Counted from the stretch's first letter, positions 1 to 7,932 are shown. The stretch is DNA of 22,485 nucleotides from RH2-MAG17b sp035945515 (GCA_035945515.1 DASZAE010000107.1:1-22485), one strand, 5' to 3'. Notes: a model not told the origin generated them from the sequence alone. Numbers and translations: made by a program.

Positions 1-1979
1 TTCACATACTGAACAGTGATGGTGTTATTGATGTTCGTCTGCACGGGAACCTGAACGCCTTGCTGCACCTCGCCCAGCACGTTATCCTGAGTCACGATCG
101 TGGGGCGCGAGATGGTCCGCGCCTGATCATGCTCTTCGGCAGCAGTGATCGCTGCATTGATCGCGTACCGCGCTCCGGCGTTGCTAATTGCAAACGCCCC
201 AAATCCGGTCGCGCTGACCGAGCTCGGTTGGGTAATCGCATTGAGCGGCGGCAAGGGCGATGCCGTGGCCGCCGAGCCTGTAATGCCCTGGCCTGTGCCG
301 CCTGCGGAGTTCGTAGTTCCTGACCGGTTGCGATATGCGGAGGCGAGCACGCTCGAAAGCGTGCGGCTGAAGTTTGCGTTAGCCAGGATCACCCGCACTT
401 GAATCGAGACCTGCTTGGCTTTTGTATCAAGCTTGTTGATCACCGACTCAATCACCGGGATCTGAGAGGGCACATCCGTGATGATAATCGCATTATCGCG
501 CGGATCCTCGACGATGCTTCCCCGGTCGCTCAGCACGGTCCCTTTCTGAAAACCCTTGAGAATTGTGGCAATCCCTGGGATCGACGTCATGCTACCCCCC
601 ATGCCGCCGCCTCCGCCACCGCCCCCTCCTGCCCCTCCCGCGCCGCCGCCGGTCATCGAGGGCTTCTGGTCGGACGCATGAGCATACTTGAGACGCCGGA
701 AGATTGTGACCAGCGGTTCGGACTGCATCTTTGCCGCGCGTAGCGTCGATTGCGATTCTGCCTCCGCTGTGAGAGTCTGCACCCTCGCGATGCGCAGGAC
801 GTTGCCCTCAAACACTTTGCCGAGGTCATTGTTCTTCAGCACCAAGTCCAGCGCCTGATCCCATGGCACATCATCCAGCACCAGGGTGACTCTACCCGTG
901 ATTCCCGAATCCACGACAATGTTTAAGCCGCTCACCTGATGGATCAAACGGAAGAAATCACGGATATCCACATCCTTCAGGTCGAGCGAAATCAGCTTTC
1001 CGGTATAGACCGGGGCCGCTTGTTGCACCGAAGGAGTCGAAAGGATTTGGCTTTCAAGCGCCTGGGGCGGGGTGTCAGTAGTCCCCGCTGCGATTTGCGC
1101 CGCGCGCAGGGCCTCTTGCACCTGGGGAGGCATGGCTTCCGCTTCGGCCACCTGCGCCATTGCGGGCCTCGGCGTTGGTAGCGTGGAGCGGGGTGCCTTC
1201 ACTCCGGCTGATTGGGCAACATGCGCCCGCTCTTGGACCGTCGCCGCGGGAGTTCCACCAGGCCTCGTTGCATCCCAATCGACCTTAACCGGCCGGGATA
1301 AATCAACCATCGCGGGAGCGGCCGACCGCAAGGGCTGCGGGGCTGCCGGGGGTTTGGCCATCGCTGTCTCAATGCGTCCCGGCGCCGCTGTGTGAGCAGC
1401 GCCCGTCTGCAGGGAAGCCGCTGTGGCGTGGCCGGCGCTCGTCTCCGCCAACTGCCCCTGAAGCTGAATGCGCACGCCGTGCGGGCTGGCTTGAACGATC
1501 GAGGGCGTATTTGCGTCAAGATCGGCCACCACGCGCGTGACCATCGAAGGTTGAACGCTGAATTGTGCCACGCGGACGTCTTTTAAGACGTTTGACCGAG
1601 GCGCGCTAATTTCCTGCGCGTGGCCCGTCTCGGTTTTTTGGAGGTCTACCACCAGCCGCACTGGGTTCTTGAGCCGGAAAGGTTTGAAATCAACCGGCCC
1701 TGTAGTGCCGACATCAACGATGGTCTCTCCGTTTTCACCCGGAAGAACGGAGACCTGCGTGATCCTTGCCGCTTGAGCGACCGCCACCAGGCCCAAATTC
1801 ACTGGAACCGCCGCGCCGGCATTCAAAGCCCAAGAAGTCCGGCCGGACGTATCCGCGGAAGGGCTGAATGGGTGCGTCGCTAAACGGCTTGTGGCCGCGC
1901 GTTGGCCCACCGGCGTCAGCGCGGTCGCCAGAAAAAAGCAAGCCATCAATAGCAGCGCCGGTATCGAATTTCCTCTCAT
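1..1979 (-). CDS. pilQ: Type IV pilus secretin PilQ, C-terminus cut by the window edge
   Basis: PilQ forms the outer-membrane pore through which the type IV pilus passes. About 659 residues are visible. Residues 1-25 form a signal peptide (hydrophobic run LLLMACFFLATAL). An AMIN peptidoglycan-binding-type domain lies at about 70-170, then a Pro/Ala-rich linker to about 310. The secretin N-terminal domain at about 322-400 carries KDVDIRDFFRLIHQVSG and VTLVLDDVPWDQALDLVL. An N1-type domain at about 415-520 includes IIITDVPSQIPVIESVI and is interrupted by a glycine run at residues 444-462. The start of the secretin core (EVQQGVQVPVQT) is reached just before the edge, so most of the barrel is missing. 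The ATG overlaps the pilP stop as ATGA and is preceded by GGGAG inside pilP. It is the last visible gene of the pil operon. The family assignment is firm; only the domain borders are approximate. Confidence 0.95.
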   Translation of the reverse strand, partial: MRGNSIPALLLMACFFLATALTPVGQRAATSRLATHPFSPSADTSGRTSWALNAGAAVPVNLGLVAVAQAARITQVSVLPGENGETIVDVGTTGPVDFKPFRLKNPVRLVVDLQKTETGHAQEISAPRSNVLKDVRVAQFSVQPSMVTRVVADLDANTPSIVQASPHGVRIQLQGQLAETSAGHATAASLQTGAAHTAAPGRIETAMAKPPAAPQPLRSAAPAMVDLSRPVKVDWDATRPGGTPAATVQERAHVAQSAGVKAPRSTLPTPRPAMAQVAEAEAMPPQVQEALRAAQIAAGTTDTPPQALESQILSTPSVQQAAPVYTGKLISLDLKDVDIRDFFRLIHQVSGLNIVVDSGITGRVTLVLDDVPWDQALDLVLKNNDLGKVFEGNVLRIARVQTLTAEAESQSTLRAAKMQSEPLVTIFRRLKYAHASDQKPSMTGGGAGGAGGGGGGGGGMGGSMTSIPGIATILKGFQKGTVLSDRGSIVEDPRDNAIIITDVPSQIPVIESVINKLDTKAKQVSIQVRVILANANFSRTLSSVLASAYRNRSGTTNSAGGTGQGITGSAATASPLPPLNAITQPSSVSATGFGAFAISNAGARYAINAAITAAEEHDQARTISRPTIVTQDNVLGEVQQGVQVPVQTNINNTITVQYV

Positions 1980-2551
1980 TGTGCGTCTCCCGGTTTCAAA
2001 TTCAGCCACTTCACAACCTGCTGGACGCTCTCATGGCCTTTTCGGTCTCGAATCGTCTCCATAAAATAAGCCGCTTGCGAAGTAATCTTGGTCAACCTGC
2101 CGTCAAAAAGTTGCTCGTTTTCGCGCAGAAAGTAAGCCCGGCCGGTGCTATTCGTTACGACGGCGATCATGTCGTGGCCCGAATTTTCAGATACAATGCC
2201 GTCGAGCGTGAGATCACTCACCAGCAGGCCGTGAACTCCCGGAGGGCGATGCGAGGAAAGCATCATGCCGCCCTCGGAGCCGTCCGTAGGCGGAGGAAGC
2301 TTAAATGGATCGCGGCGCCCGGCGGAAGGCGCCAAATCGCCGCGAGCAGATGGATCATCTTCCGGTAGTGTTTCTGAAGCAGGTAGCAGACCGTGATCGC
2401 CGGCTCTCATGGCTTGACTCACAGGAGCAGCCTTGCGTAAAAGCGGCGCCGCGGACTTGGTGGTTGGCTCAGCCCCGGCGGCGCAGCAGGCCAACACGAA
2501 CACTGCGCCGAAAGCGTAGAATGCCATCCTGAAGGTAACTTGATTCCTCAT
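1976..2551 (-). CDS. pilP: Type IV pilus assembly protein PilP
   Basis: PilP links the inner-membrane PilN/PilO complex to the PilQ secretin in the periplasm. The 191-residue product has an N-terminal hydrophobic segment ending in VFVLACC. This resembles a lipoprotein signal, although the -2 position (Leu) is not ideal for a lipobox. A flexible Pro/Ala/Ser-rich region follows, up to about residue 75. The family hallmark GRRDPFKLP comes next, then a compact C-terminal beta domain beginning LLVSDLTLDGIV and ending QVVKWLNLKPGD. The ATG is preceded by AGGTGG at suitable spacing. Its TGA overlaps the pilQ ATG by four bases, and pilO ends 15 bases upstream. Order, size and the DPF motif all agree with PilP. 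Confidence 0.92.
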   Translation of the reverse strand: MRNQVTFRMAFYAFGAVFVLACCAAGAEPTTKSAAPLLRKAAPVSQAMRAGDHGLLPASETLPEDDPSARGDLAPSAGRRDPFKLPPPTDGSEGGMMLSSHRPPGVHGLLVSDLTLDGIVSENSGHDMIAVVTNSTGRAYFLRENEQLFDGRLTKITSQAAYFMETIRDRKGHESVQQVVKWLNLKPGDAQ

Positions 2552-2566
2552 GACGCCACCTGCCCA

Positions 2567-3187
2567 CTATCTGCCCGGCTTTTTCGGTGAAGAAACCAGG
2601 AGCGGTGTGTTATAAAACGTGGTCAGCACGCAATTGGCGGCTAACGTTTCTTGGGCCCCGGGCTTGTACGAACCTCTTCCGCCGCCCGAAGCAGCAGGCG
2701 ACGAAAGCGAAAGGCCCGCTACATTCACGATCCTGGGGCTGCCCGCCAGATGCGCGAAGAAGCTCAACATGCCGTAGTACGTGCCGTCCAAATGCACTTG
2801 AAACGGCATCTCGGCGAAATAGGTTTGCCTTACCGGAGGGGAGGCTTGCACCACGCGGATGTATACCGAGGAAGCTTTAGCCGTGCTGTAAAGCATGGTG
2901 ACAAACTGATCTTCGGCGGGCTCGTCCGGAACGATTTCACGTAGCGCGGCAAGGTCATTCTGAGCCTGCGCGATTTTCTTGCGCAGTTCAGCGCGCCGCA
3001 TCTCGAGCATTCGCCCTCTCATGTTCTGTTGGTGCAGCGCCGTGACTTGTGTCTGGAGCTGTGACGCCTGCTTACTCAGAGGCGAGACAAAGTTATAGAA
3101 CACTACGAAGGCCAGCACGATCGGCAGCAGCGCCAGGATGAGGCCCTGTTGCTTCGGAGTGAGATCGCTAAACTTTCTTGAAGCCAT
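2567..3187 (-). CDS. pilO: Type IV pilus assembly protein PilO
   Basis: PilO is a bitopic inner-membrane protein that pairs with PilN in the pilus alignment complex. The 206-residue product has a short cytoplasmic N-terminus, one transmembrane helix at about residues 14-34 (LILALLPIVLAFVVFYNFV), a coiled-coil stretch at about 40-85 rich in Gln, Arg and Glu, and a ferredoxin-like periplasmic domain at about 90-175 with FQVHLDGTYYGMLSFFAHL, the most typical PilO segment. The C-terminus is Gly/Ser-rich. The start codon is ATG with only a weak purine run (AAAGAGAA) upstream, about 20 bases after the pilN stop, so translation may depend on coupling to pilN. Length is usual for the family. Confidence 0.93.
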   Translation of the reverse strand: MASRKFSDLTPKQQGLILALLPIVLAFVVFYNFVSPLSKQASQLQTQVTALHQQNMRGRMLEMRRAELRKKIAQAQNDLAALREIVPDEPAEDQFVTMLYSTAKASSVYIRVVQASPPVRQTYFAEMPFQVHLDGTYYGMLSFFAHLAGSPRIVNVAGLSLSSPAASGGGRGSYKPGAQETLAANCVLTTFYNTPLLVSSPKKPGR

Positions 3188-3207
3188 AAGCGTTCTCTTT
3201 CAAAAAT

Positions 3208-3843
3208 TTAACGACCTGGAGACCGCCCCGTATTGCCGGAGGGGGGGACCGGCAGAGTTGAGGCGGCCATTTCTACAGGAGGTTTGTAGAAGCAGTCCAG
3301 GTCGAACTTGAAGCTGACCCGTGCGTTTTGGTCATCTTCGAAAAATTGCTGCAACTCCACGTCGCTGAATGAGCCGATGCTCTTGAGGGCGGCGATAAAA
3401 CCCGCCAAAGCATCCGCGCTGTCGGATTGCCCGTGGATTGCAATGTGATCGGTCTGGGCGTTGACCGAAATCAGATAGACGCCGTTCACCCGGTTCGCCG
3501 CGTCGCCCAGCAAGGTCATGAAATCGCGCGGTCCAGTGCGGCTTTTTTCCAAGGTCCGGATCACATTGATGTGCTGGTTGATTTCATCAAGCTGCGACTG
3601 GTACCCCCGGTTCTGCGCCTCGACCGCCGCCAGACGTGACGCCTCCCGCTGCTCCACCACAAGCTGCAGGTTGAGGGTTTCGATGCGATGGCTCGAGGTC
3701 CAATAAAGCAATCCGACCACCGCAAAGCAAACCACCAGGGCAAGCAGGGGAAAGAATTCCTTCCGCCCCTGGAGAGCTTCAGACGTCTCGGACTTCGCTA
3801 CCGCCTCCCTTTCGGGAGCTTGAATGAGGTTGATGCGAATCAT
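3208..3843 (-). CDS. pilN: Type IV pilus assembly protein PilN
   Basis: PilN binds cytoplasmic PilM through a conserved N-terminal peptide and partners PilO across the inner membrane. The 211-residue product begins MIRINLIQAPERE, matching the INLL-type PilM-binding motif. It has a membrane helix at about residues 31-50 (FFPLLALVVCFAVVGLLYW), a predicted coiled coil at about 53-95, and a periplasmic domain with VYLISVNAQTDHIAIHGQ and FIAALKSIGSFSDVEL. The Pro-rich tail (VPPSGNTGRSPGR) looks disordered. The ATG overlaps the pilM TGA as ATGA, indicating translational coupling. The assignment rests on the motif, topology and gene order. Confidence 0.93.
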   Translation of the reverse strand: MIRINLIQAPEREAVAKSETSEALQGRKEFFPLLALVVCFAVVGLLYWTSSHRIETLNLQLVVEQREASRLAAVEAQNRGYQSQLDEINQHINVIRTLEKSRTGPRDFMTLLGDAANRVNGVYLISVNAQTDHIAIHGQSDSADALAGFIAALKSIGSFSDVELQQFFEDDQNARVSFKFDLDCFYKPPVEMAASTLPVPPSGNTGRSPGR

Positions 3844-4904
3844 GCGGCGTCAAATCCTCTCAACGCCAGTCCCACGGCTATGGTCATGCGCGGGGCGGCG
3901 TCACTGACAAACGAGGGATCAAATTTCCCTGGATTTACGTGGATCTTCCGGAAGGGGTCGATAATCTCGACCGGCACGCTGAACTCCGCCTTGAGCAAAT
4001 CCGGCAGGCCCTTTACGCGCGCCGTTCCTCCCGCCAGATAAATCGCCTGAATGGGGTCCGAAGAAGTTGTGTGCCGGAAGTAATCAAACGTTTTCTGGAT
4101 TTCGAGCAGCAGGAGTTCTGAGATCGAGCGCAGATGGGGCGCTTCAGAATCGGGAGGCACCTGTGCCAGGGGCTGCCCCATCTTCAGCTTTTCGGCGTCG
4201 TCAAAGCTCAGATTGAGTTCCTTTTGCAAAATATCTGTGTATTGATTCCCGCCTACGGAGACGTCGCGGGTAAAGAGGGGCATCCCGCCGCGCGTAATGT
4301 TAATGTTCATAATGCTGGCGCCGATGTTGAGCAGGGCAATCGTCTGGTCAGGCGGGGGATCATAGCTCAGTTCAAACGCATTCTGCAGGGCAAAGGCGTC
4401 GATATCGAGCACCACGGGCGTCTTATTCGCCTGGCTCAAAACGTTAGCGTGGCTCTGCATTTTTTCCCGCTTCACCGCAAGCAGAAGAACGTCGAGGCCC
4501 GTCCCCGTCGCAGCGGGGCCGAGCACGTAGTAATTGATATTGACCTCGCCCAGGTCAAAGCGAATGCTCTGCGTGGCTTCGCGCTGCACCGCGGCTTCGA
4601 GTTCCTCCTGCGTGGCCGCATTCACGGTGAGCCGTTTCACGATCACCGCATTGCCTGAAACCGAAGTGGCCACCCGGCCGGATGTGATCTTGTTCTCCGA
4701 AAAAATCTTTTCAATGGCCGCCGATACCGAGAGCGAATCCATAATCGCCCCGTCCACAATGGTGTCCTGGCTAAGGCGGTCGAGCGCCAGGCTTACAAGC
4801 TCGTAGCCGTCGCTTTTTTGCCGCAATTCAACCGCTTTCACGGAACTCGACCCGATATCCAGCCCAACCAACCCCGTCGACTTCTTCCTCAAGGACGCGA
4901 ACAT
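3840..4904 (-). CDS. pilM: Type IV pilus assembly protein PilM (actin-like ATPase)
   Basis: PilM is a cytoplasmic actin/FtsA-fold nucleotide-binding protein that docks on the PilN N-terminus. The 354-residue product has the phosphate-1 motif at about residues 14-27 (GLDIGSSSVKAVEL), a second phosphate motif LLNIGASIMNINI in the middle, and an adenosine motif IYLAGGTARVKGL near the C-terminus. I chose the ATG at 4904 because GAGG (4911-4914) sits six bases upstream and the N-terminus then matches usual PilM (basic residues followed directly by LVGLDIG). A TTG at 4916 in frame would overlap the upstream stop codon and add four residues. The SD bases themselves overlap the stop codon of the preceding helix-turn-helix gene. 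It is followed by pilN with a four-base overlap. Confidence 0.95.
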   Translation of the reverse strand: MFASLRKKSTGLVGLDIGSSSVKAVELRQKSDGYELVSLALDRLSQDTIVDGAIMDSLSVSAAIEKIFSENKITSGRVATSVSGNAVIVKRLTVNAATQEELEAAVQREATQSIRFDLGEVNINYYVLGPAATGTGLDVLLLAVKREKMQSHANVLSQANKTPVVLDIDAFALQNAFELSYDPPPDQTIALLNIGASIMNINITRGGMPLFTRDVSVGGNQYTDILQKELNLSFDDAEKLKMGQPLAQVPPDSEAPHLRSISELLLLEIQKTFDYFRHTTSSDPIQAIYLAGGTARVKGLPDLLKAEFSVPVEIIDPFRKIHVNPGKFDPSFVSDAAPRMTIAVGLALRGFDAA

Positions 4905-4912
4905 TGAGAGCC

Positions 4913-5128
4913 TCAATTTGCCGCCGACCGGCGCGCCGCGCGGCCCGGCTTATGACGGCTTTGCTTTTCCATCCAGCGGTCCAGCACGTTTTTCTTCAAT
5001 CGCCACCGGCTGCCCAGCTTGAAGGCGGGAATGCTTTGTTTGGTCAAATATTTGTAAAGCGTCTCCTTCGATACACCCAGGTACTGAGACGCCTCACGAA
5101 CGTTCATGACCTCCCGGTACTGCGCCAT
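4913..5128 (-). CDS. Small excisionase-family helix-turn-helix DNA-binding protein heading the pil operon
   Basis: The 71-residue product is almost entirely one MerR/excisionase-type winged HTH domain. MNVREASQYLGVSKETLYKY forms the helix-turn-helix, then IPAFKLGSRWRLKKNVLDRW is the wing and second helix. A basic tail (SRHKPGRAARRSAAN) could add DNA contacts. The ATG at 5128 has GAGAGG about five bases upstream. A TTG at 5164 in frame would add twelve residues with no obvious ribosome site. The stop codon overlaps the ribosome site of pilM, so the two are translationally linked. Domains of this type occur in phage excisionases and in small transcription regulators. No integrase or attachment site is visible here, so a regulatory role in the pil operon is inferred. 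The domain is clear; the function is not proven. Confidence 0.85.
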   Translation of the reverse strand: MAQYREVMNVREASQYLGVSKETLYKYLTKQSIPAFKLGSRWRLKKNVLDRWMEKQSRHKPGRAARRSAAN

Positions 5129-5211
5129 CCCATCCTCTCGACCTTTCTCCCGTGGCAAAATCAAAACCTGTTCAGATCAATTAACTCTGGCTGTAATGAA
5201 GTTCGTTATTG

Positions 5212-5240
5212 TTTCTACTAGTTATTTACTTGTTTGTCAA
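5212..5240 (-). promoter_or_regulatory. Sigma70-type promoter for the HTH-pil operon
   Basis: Reading the minus strand, a perfect -35 TTGACA (5235-5240) is followed after 17 bases by TAGAAA (5212-5217, four of six matches to TATAAT). The predicted transcript starts near 5205, about 77 bases before the HTH start codon. The surrounding 5165-5300 stretch is strikingly AT-rich for this region. No experimental support. Confidence 0.6.
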
Positions 5241-5257
5241 GTCCATTATTGAATAAT
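5228..5257. promoter_or_regulatory. Paired short palindromes over the divergent -35 elements (candidate operators)
   Basis: Two adjacent inverted repeats lie in the divergent promoter region. ACTTG-N5-CAAGT (5228-5242) covers the leftward -35. ATTATT-G-AATAAT (5245-5257) covers the rightward -35. Their placement is what would be expected of repressor or activator sites. The HTH protein encoded immediately to the left is an obvious candidate ligand, but that link is inference only. Confidence 0.4.
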
Positions 5258-5276
5258 TAATTGCTTACAATAAAAT
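5249..5276 (+). promoter_or_regulatory. Sigma70-type promoter reading toward the YkgJ-type gene
   Basis: TTGAAT (5249-5254, four of six) and TAAAAT (5271-5276, five of six) are separated by 16 bases. The predicted start is near 5283, just before a possible GTG start at 5300 that has AAGGG six bases upstream. It is arranged back to back with the leftward pil promoter, the two -35 elements being eight bases apart. Confidence 0.5.
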
Positions 5277-5452
5277 TGCAGAAAATAGAAGGGTAATCTG
5301 TGAAATTTCACGGAGATTCCAGGCTTTCGGAATTCTTTTGCGCGTCTTTTGGGGGAAACTTCATGATCGCGCCCGTAGCCGTCCGCGAAAGCTGCTCACT
5401 CCTAACGAATAGGCGTTATTATCTATCGGCAGGCGCAGCGAGGAAGATTAGC

Positions 5453-6079
5453 GTGAACGAATACGAGAGATACCTCCAGGTAGCTGCCAGGTGGGCTGCG
5501 GAGTTTGAACGCAACCGGAAGCTCCACGGCGATAAGATTCATTGTGGCAAAGGTTGCTGCGATTGTTGCAGCCAGATGTTTCAAATTACAGAAGTTGAAG
5601 CAGCTTATATTTCTTCCACCATCAAAGAACTTCCTCCAAACCGCCAATCGGAAATGCGCGCGCGCGCCCGCAAATATCTCGCTCAGCGCGAGAAGCTGCT
5701 GGCTAGCCGCAACGTTCCCGATGCTTGGGGGTCGCTGCCGCCACCCGGATTGCGCCTTCCCTGCCCCGCGCTTGAAGATGGAGCGTGCTCAATCTACGAC
5801 CATCGACCGATGATCTGCCGCAAATATGGCATTCCGCTTTATAGTCCTCAGAAACCCGACCGGATTTTTGCCTGCGAGCTGAACTTCAAGCCGGGGGAGG
5901 AAATCATCGACTCTGATTTAGTTCAGATTCATACCCAACTCTACGACCGCTGGGCCGGCGTTCAAGCGGAGTATAACCAACAGGGCGGCCGCCGTGATCC
6001 GAAACCCCTCACCGTAGCGCGCGCCATCCTGGAGGACTTCGAGCCTTGCTTGCCGGAACAGCGGACGAGGAGCAAGTAA
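5453..6079 (+). CDS. YkgJ-family cysteine-cluster (putative metal-binding) protein
   Basis: The protein carries the YkgJ-type zinc/iron-chelating pattern: a dense cluster HCGKGCCDCC, then CPALEDGACSIYDHRPMICR and a later ACEL. Nine cysteines could hold metal ions or an iron-sulfur cluster. The biochemical role of the family is poorly known. The start is uncertain. GTG at 5453 (208 residues) has the best ribosome site, GAGGAAG at 5440-5446, and begins exactly where the sequence becomes protein-like (VNEYERYLQVAARWAAEF). GTG at 5300 (259 residues) has AAGGG six bases upstream and fits the predicted promoter. ATG at 5363 is a third choice. It is transcribed divergently from the pil operon and ends 142 bases before the carboxylase gene. 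No pathway link to its neighbours is evident. Confidence 0.8.
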   Translation: MNEYERYLQVAARWAAEFERNRKLHGDKIHCGKGCCDCCSQMFQITEVEAAYISSTIKELPPNRQSEMRARARKYLAQREKLLASRNVPDAWGSLPPPGLRLPCPALEDGACSIYDHRPMICRKYGIPLYSPQKPDRIFACELNFKPGEEIIDSDLVQIHTQLYDRWAGVQAEYNQQGGRRDPKPLTVARAILEDFEPCLPEQRTRSK

Positions 6080-6221
6080 CGAGAGGCCGAACGCAGCGTA
6101 GTGTAAACTGTTAATTTCAGATGGACGAGTTGGGCAACGTCCCCCGGCGCACTACGCCAGACGACCGGATTATTTGCTAAAACTGGAACCCGCGCCCTAT
6201 TCATTGAGAGAGGACCATTAA

Positions 6222-7892
6222 TTGCCGCCTGACCGAATTCCGACCCAAATTGATCCAAGCTCAGAGGCATTTGCCGGCAACACACGCTATATGGCAGACC
6301 TCATGATCGAAATTAAAAACCAAGAAGAGGCGTTGCGCGGGGGCGGCGGCGAGCGTGCTATCGAGTCGCAACATAAGAAAAATCGCTTGACGGCTAGAGA
6401 GCGGATCGCGCAATTGATTGACCCGGAGTCCGAGTTCTTTGAGCTAGGTGTTTACGCGGCATACGGAATGTATGAAGAGTGGGGCGGCGCGCCGTCGGCA
6501 GGAGTCATTGCCGGACTTGGGCGAGTCCAAGGCCGGCTCGTCATGATCGTCGCCAACGATGCCACGGTGAAGGCGGGCGCGTTCTTTCCCCTCACCGCCA
6601 AGAAAGTGATCCGCGCGCAAAACATCGCGATGGAGAACTGTATCCCTGCCATCTACCTGGTAGATTCCTCCGGCATCTTTCTACCGCTTCAGGAAGACGT
6701 TTTTCCAGACACCGACGATTTTGGGCGTGTTTTCCGCAATAACGCAGTGATGAGCGCGCAGGGCATTCCGCAAATTACCGCCATCATGGGGATGTGCGTG
6801 GCCGGAGGCGCTTACCTTCCGGTGATGTGCGATCACATTTTAATGACGGAAGGAAGCGGGCTTTTTCTTGCTGGCCCTGCTCTAGTGCAGGCGGCGATTG
6901 GCCAGCGCACTTCGGCGGAAGAATTGGGCGGAGCCAAAATGCACGCGCAAATCAGCGGGACGGTTGACTTCCGCGAGCCAGACGACGAACACTGCATCCG
7001 CCGCATTCGCGCCCTGGTTGAGAAGATGGGCGAGCGCCCAGGAGCGCCGTTTAATCACCGGCCGGCAGAGCCGCCCGCTTACTCCGCCAGGGAAATCTAC
7101 GGTATTTACTCCCGAGACCATCCCTACGATATGCGGGAGATCATTGCACGTATCGCCGACAGCTCGGCTTTCGAGGAATATCGCGCCGAATACGGTGAGA
7201 CCCTTCTTTGCGGCTACGCGCGCGTTGGCGGCTGGGCGGTGGGCATCGTGGCCAATCAGAAAAAACACGCGCAAACGGTCGCGCCCGGCACTGGCGAAAA
7301 AAGGATGGAATTTGGCGGGGTAATTTACACCGCGTCGGCGGAAAAAGCCGCCCGCTTCATCATGGATTGCAATCAGAATCTAGTTCCGCTGGTTTTTCTG
7401 CACGACGTGAACGGGTTTATGGTGGGTAAGGAAGCGGAGTGGAGCGGCATCATCCGCGCTGGAGCCAAAATGGTGAACGCCGTCTCCAACAGCGTAGTGC
7501 CGAAGATCACCGTGATCTGCGGAGGGAGCTTCGGCGCGGGCCATTACGCCATGTGCGGCAAAGCATATGACCCGCGATTCATCTTTGCCTGGCCTACCGC
7601 GCGGTACGCCGTGATGAGCGGCGCGTCAGCCGCGTCCACACTGGTTGAAATCCGCATCCGGCAGCTTGAGCGCGAAGGTAAAAAGCTCAACGAAGATGAA
7701 AAGAAGGAGCTATTTGAATCTATCCGGCTCACGTACGAGCGCCAAACTGACCCGCGCTACGCAGCGGCGCGGCTTTGGGTTGACGCCATCATCGATCCGG
7801 CGGAAACCCGCAGGGCGCTGATCTGGGCGCTTGAAGCCGCTGCGCTGAGTCCGCGCGTGCCTGAGTTTAAGACGGGCGTGTTGCAGACGTAA
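6222..7892 (+). CDS. mccB: Acyl-CoA carboxylase carboxyltransferase (beta) subunit, probable methylcrotonyl-CoA carboxylase
   Basis: The 556-residue product is a biotin-dependent carboxyltransferase with two crotonase-like halves. The N-terminal half has LTARERIAQLIDPES, then GVIAGLGRVQGR and MCVAGGAYLPVMCDH. The C-terminal half has LHDVNGFMVGKEAEWSGI, VICGGSFGAGHYAMCGKAY and FAWPTARYAVMSGASAA. The latter match the MCC beta pattern (GGSYGAGNYGMCGRAY) better than propionyl-CoA carboxylase. Length is typical for MCC beta. The start is TTG at 6222, chosen because GAGAGAGGA (6206-6214) lies seven bases upstream; the next ATG (6291) has no ribosome site. In leucine breakdown it would transfer the carboxyl group to 3-methylcrotonyl-CoA. 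The two genes that follow encode later steps, which supports MCC. The biotin carboxylase/biotin carrier subunit is absent from the window. Confidence 0.88.
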   Translation: MPPDRIPTQIDPSSEAFAGNTRYMADLMIEIKNQEEALRGGGGERAIESQHKKNRLTARERIAQLIDPESEFFELGVYAAYGMYEEWGGAPSAGVIAGLGRVQGRLVMIVANDATVKAGAFFPLTAKKVIRAQNIAMENCIPAIYLVDSSGIFLPLQEDVFPDTDDFGRVFRNNAVMSAQGIPQITAIMGMCVAGGAYLPVMCDHILMTEGSGLFLAGPALVQAAIGQRTSAEELGGAKMHAQISGTVDFREPDDEHCIRRIRALVEKMGERPGAPFNHRPAEPPAYSAREIYGIYSRDHPYDMREIIARIADSSAFEEYRAEYGETLLCGYARVGGWAVGIVANQKKHAQTVAPGTGEKRMEFGGVIYTASAEKAARFIMDCNQNLVPLVFLHDVNGFMVGKEAEWSGIIRAGAKMVNAVSNSVVPKITVICGGSFGAGHYAMCGKAYDPRFIFAWPTARYAVMSGASAASTLVEIRIRQLEREGKKLNEDEKKELFESIRLTYERQTDPRYAAARLWVDAIIDPAETRRALIWALEAAALSPRVPEFKTGVLQT

Positions 7893-7932
7893 ACAAGTGG
7901 AACTTTGAAAGCTATGTAACGCAGGGGATGGC

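Noticed and set aside
4134..4658. 174-codon open frame on the plus strand, antisense to pilM
   Set aside because: pilM is certain on the other strand; this product has no motif and the frame is a shadow.
4913..5300. Prophage or integrative element suggested by the excisionase-like gene
   Set aside because: No integrase, attachment-site repeat or phage gene is visible, and the gene is embedded in the pil operon with operon-style overlap.
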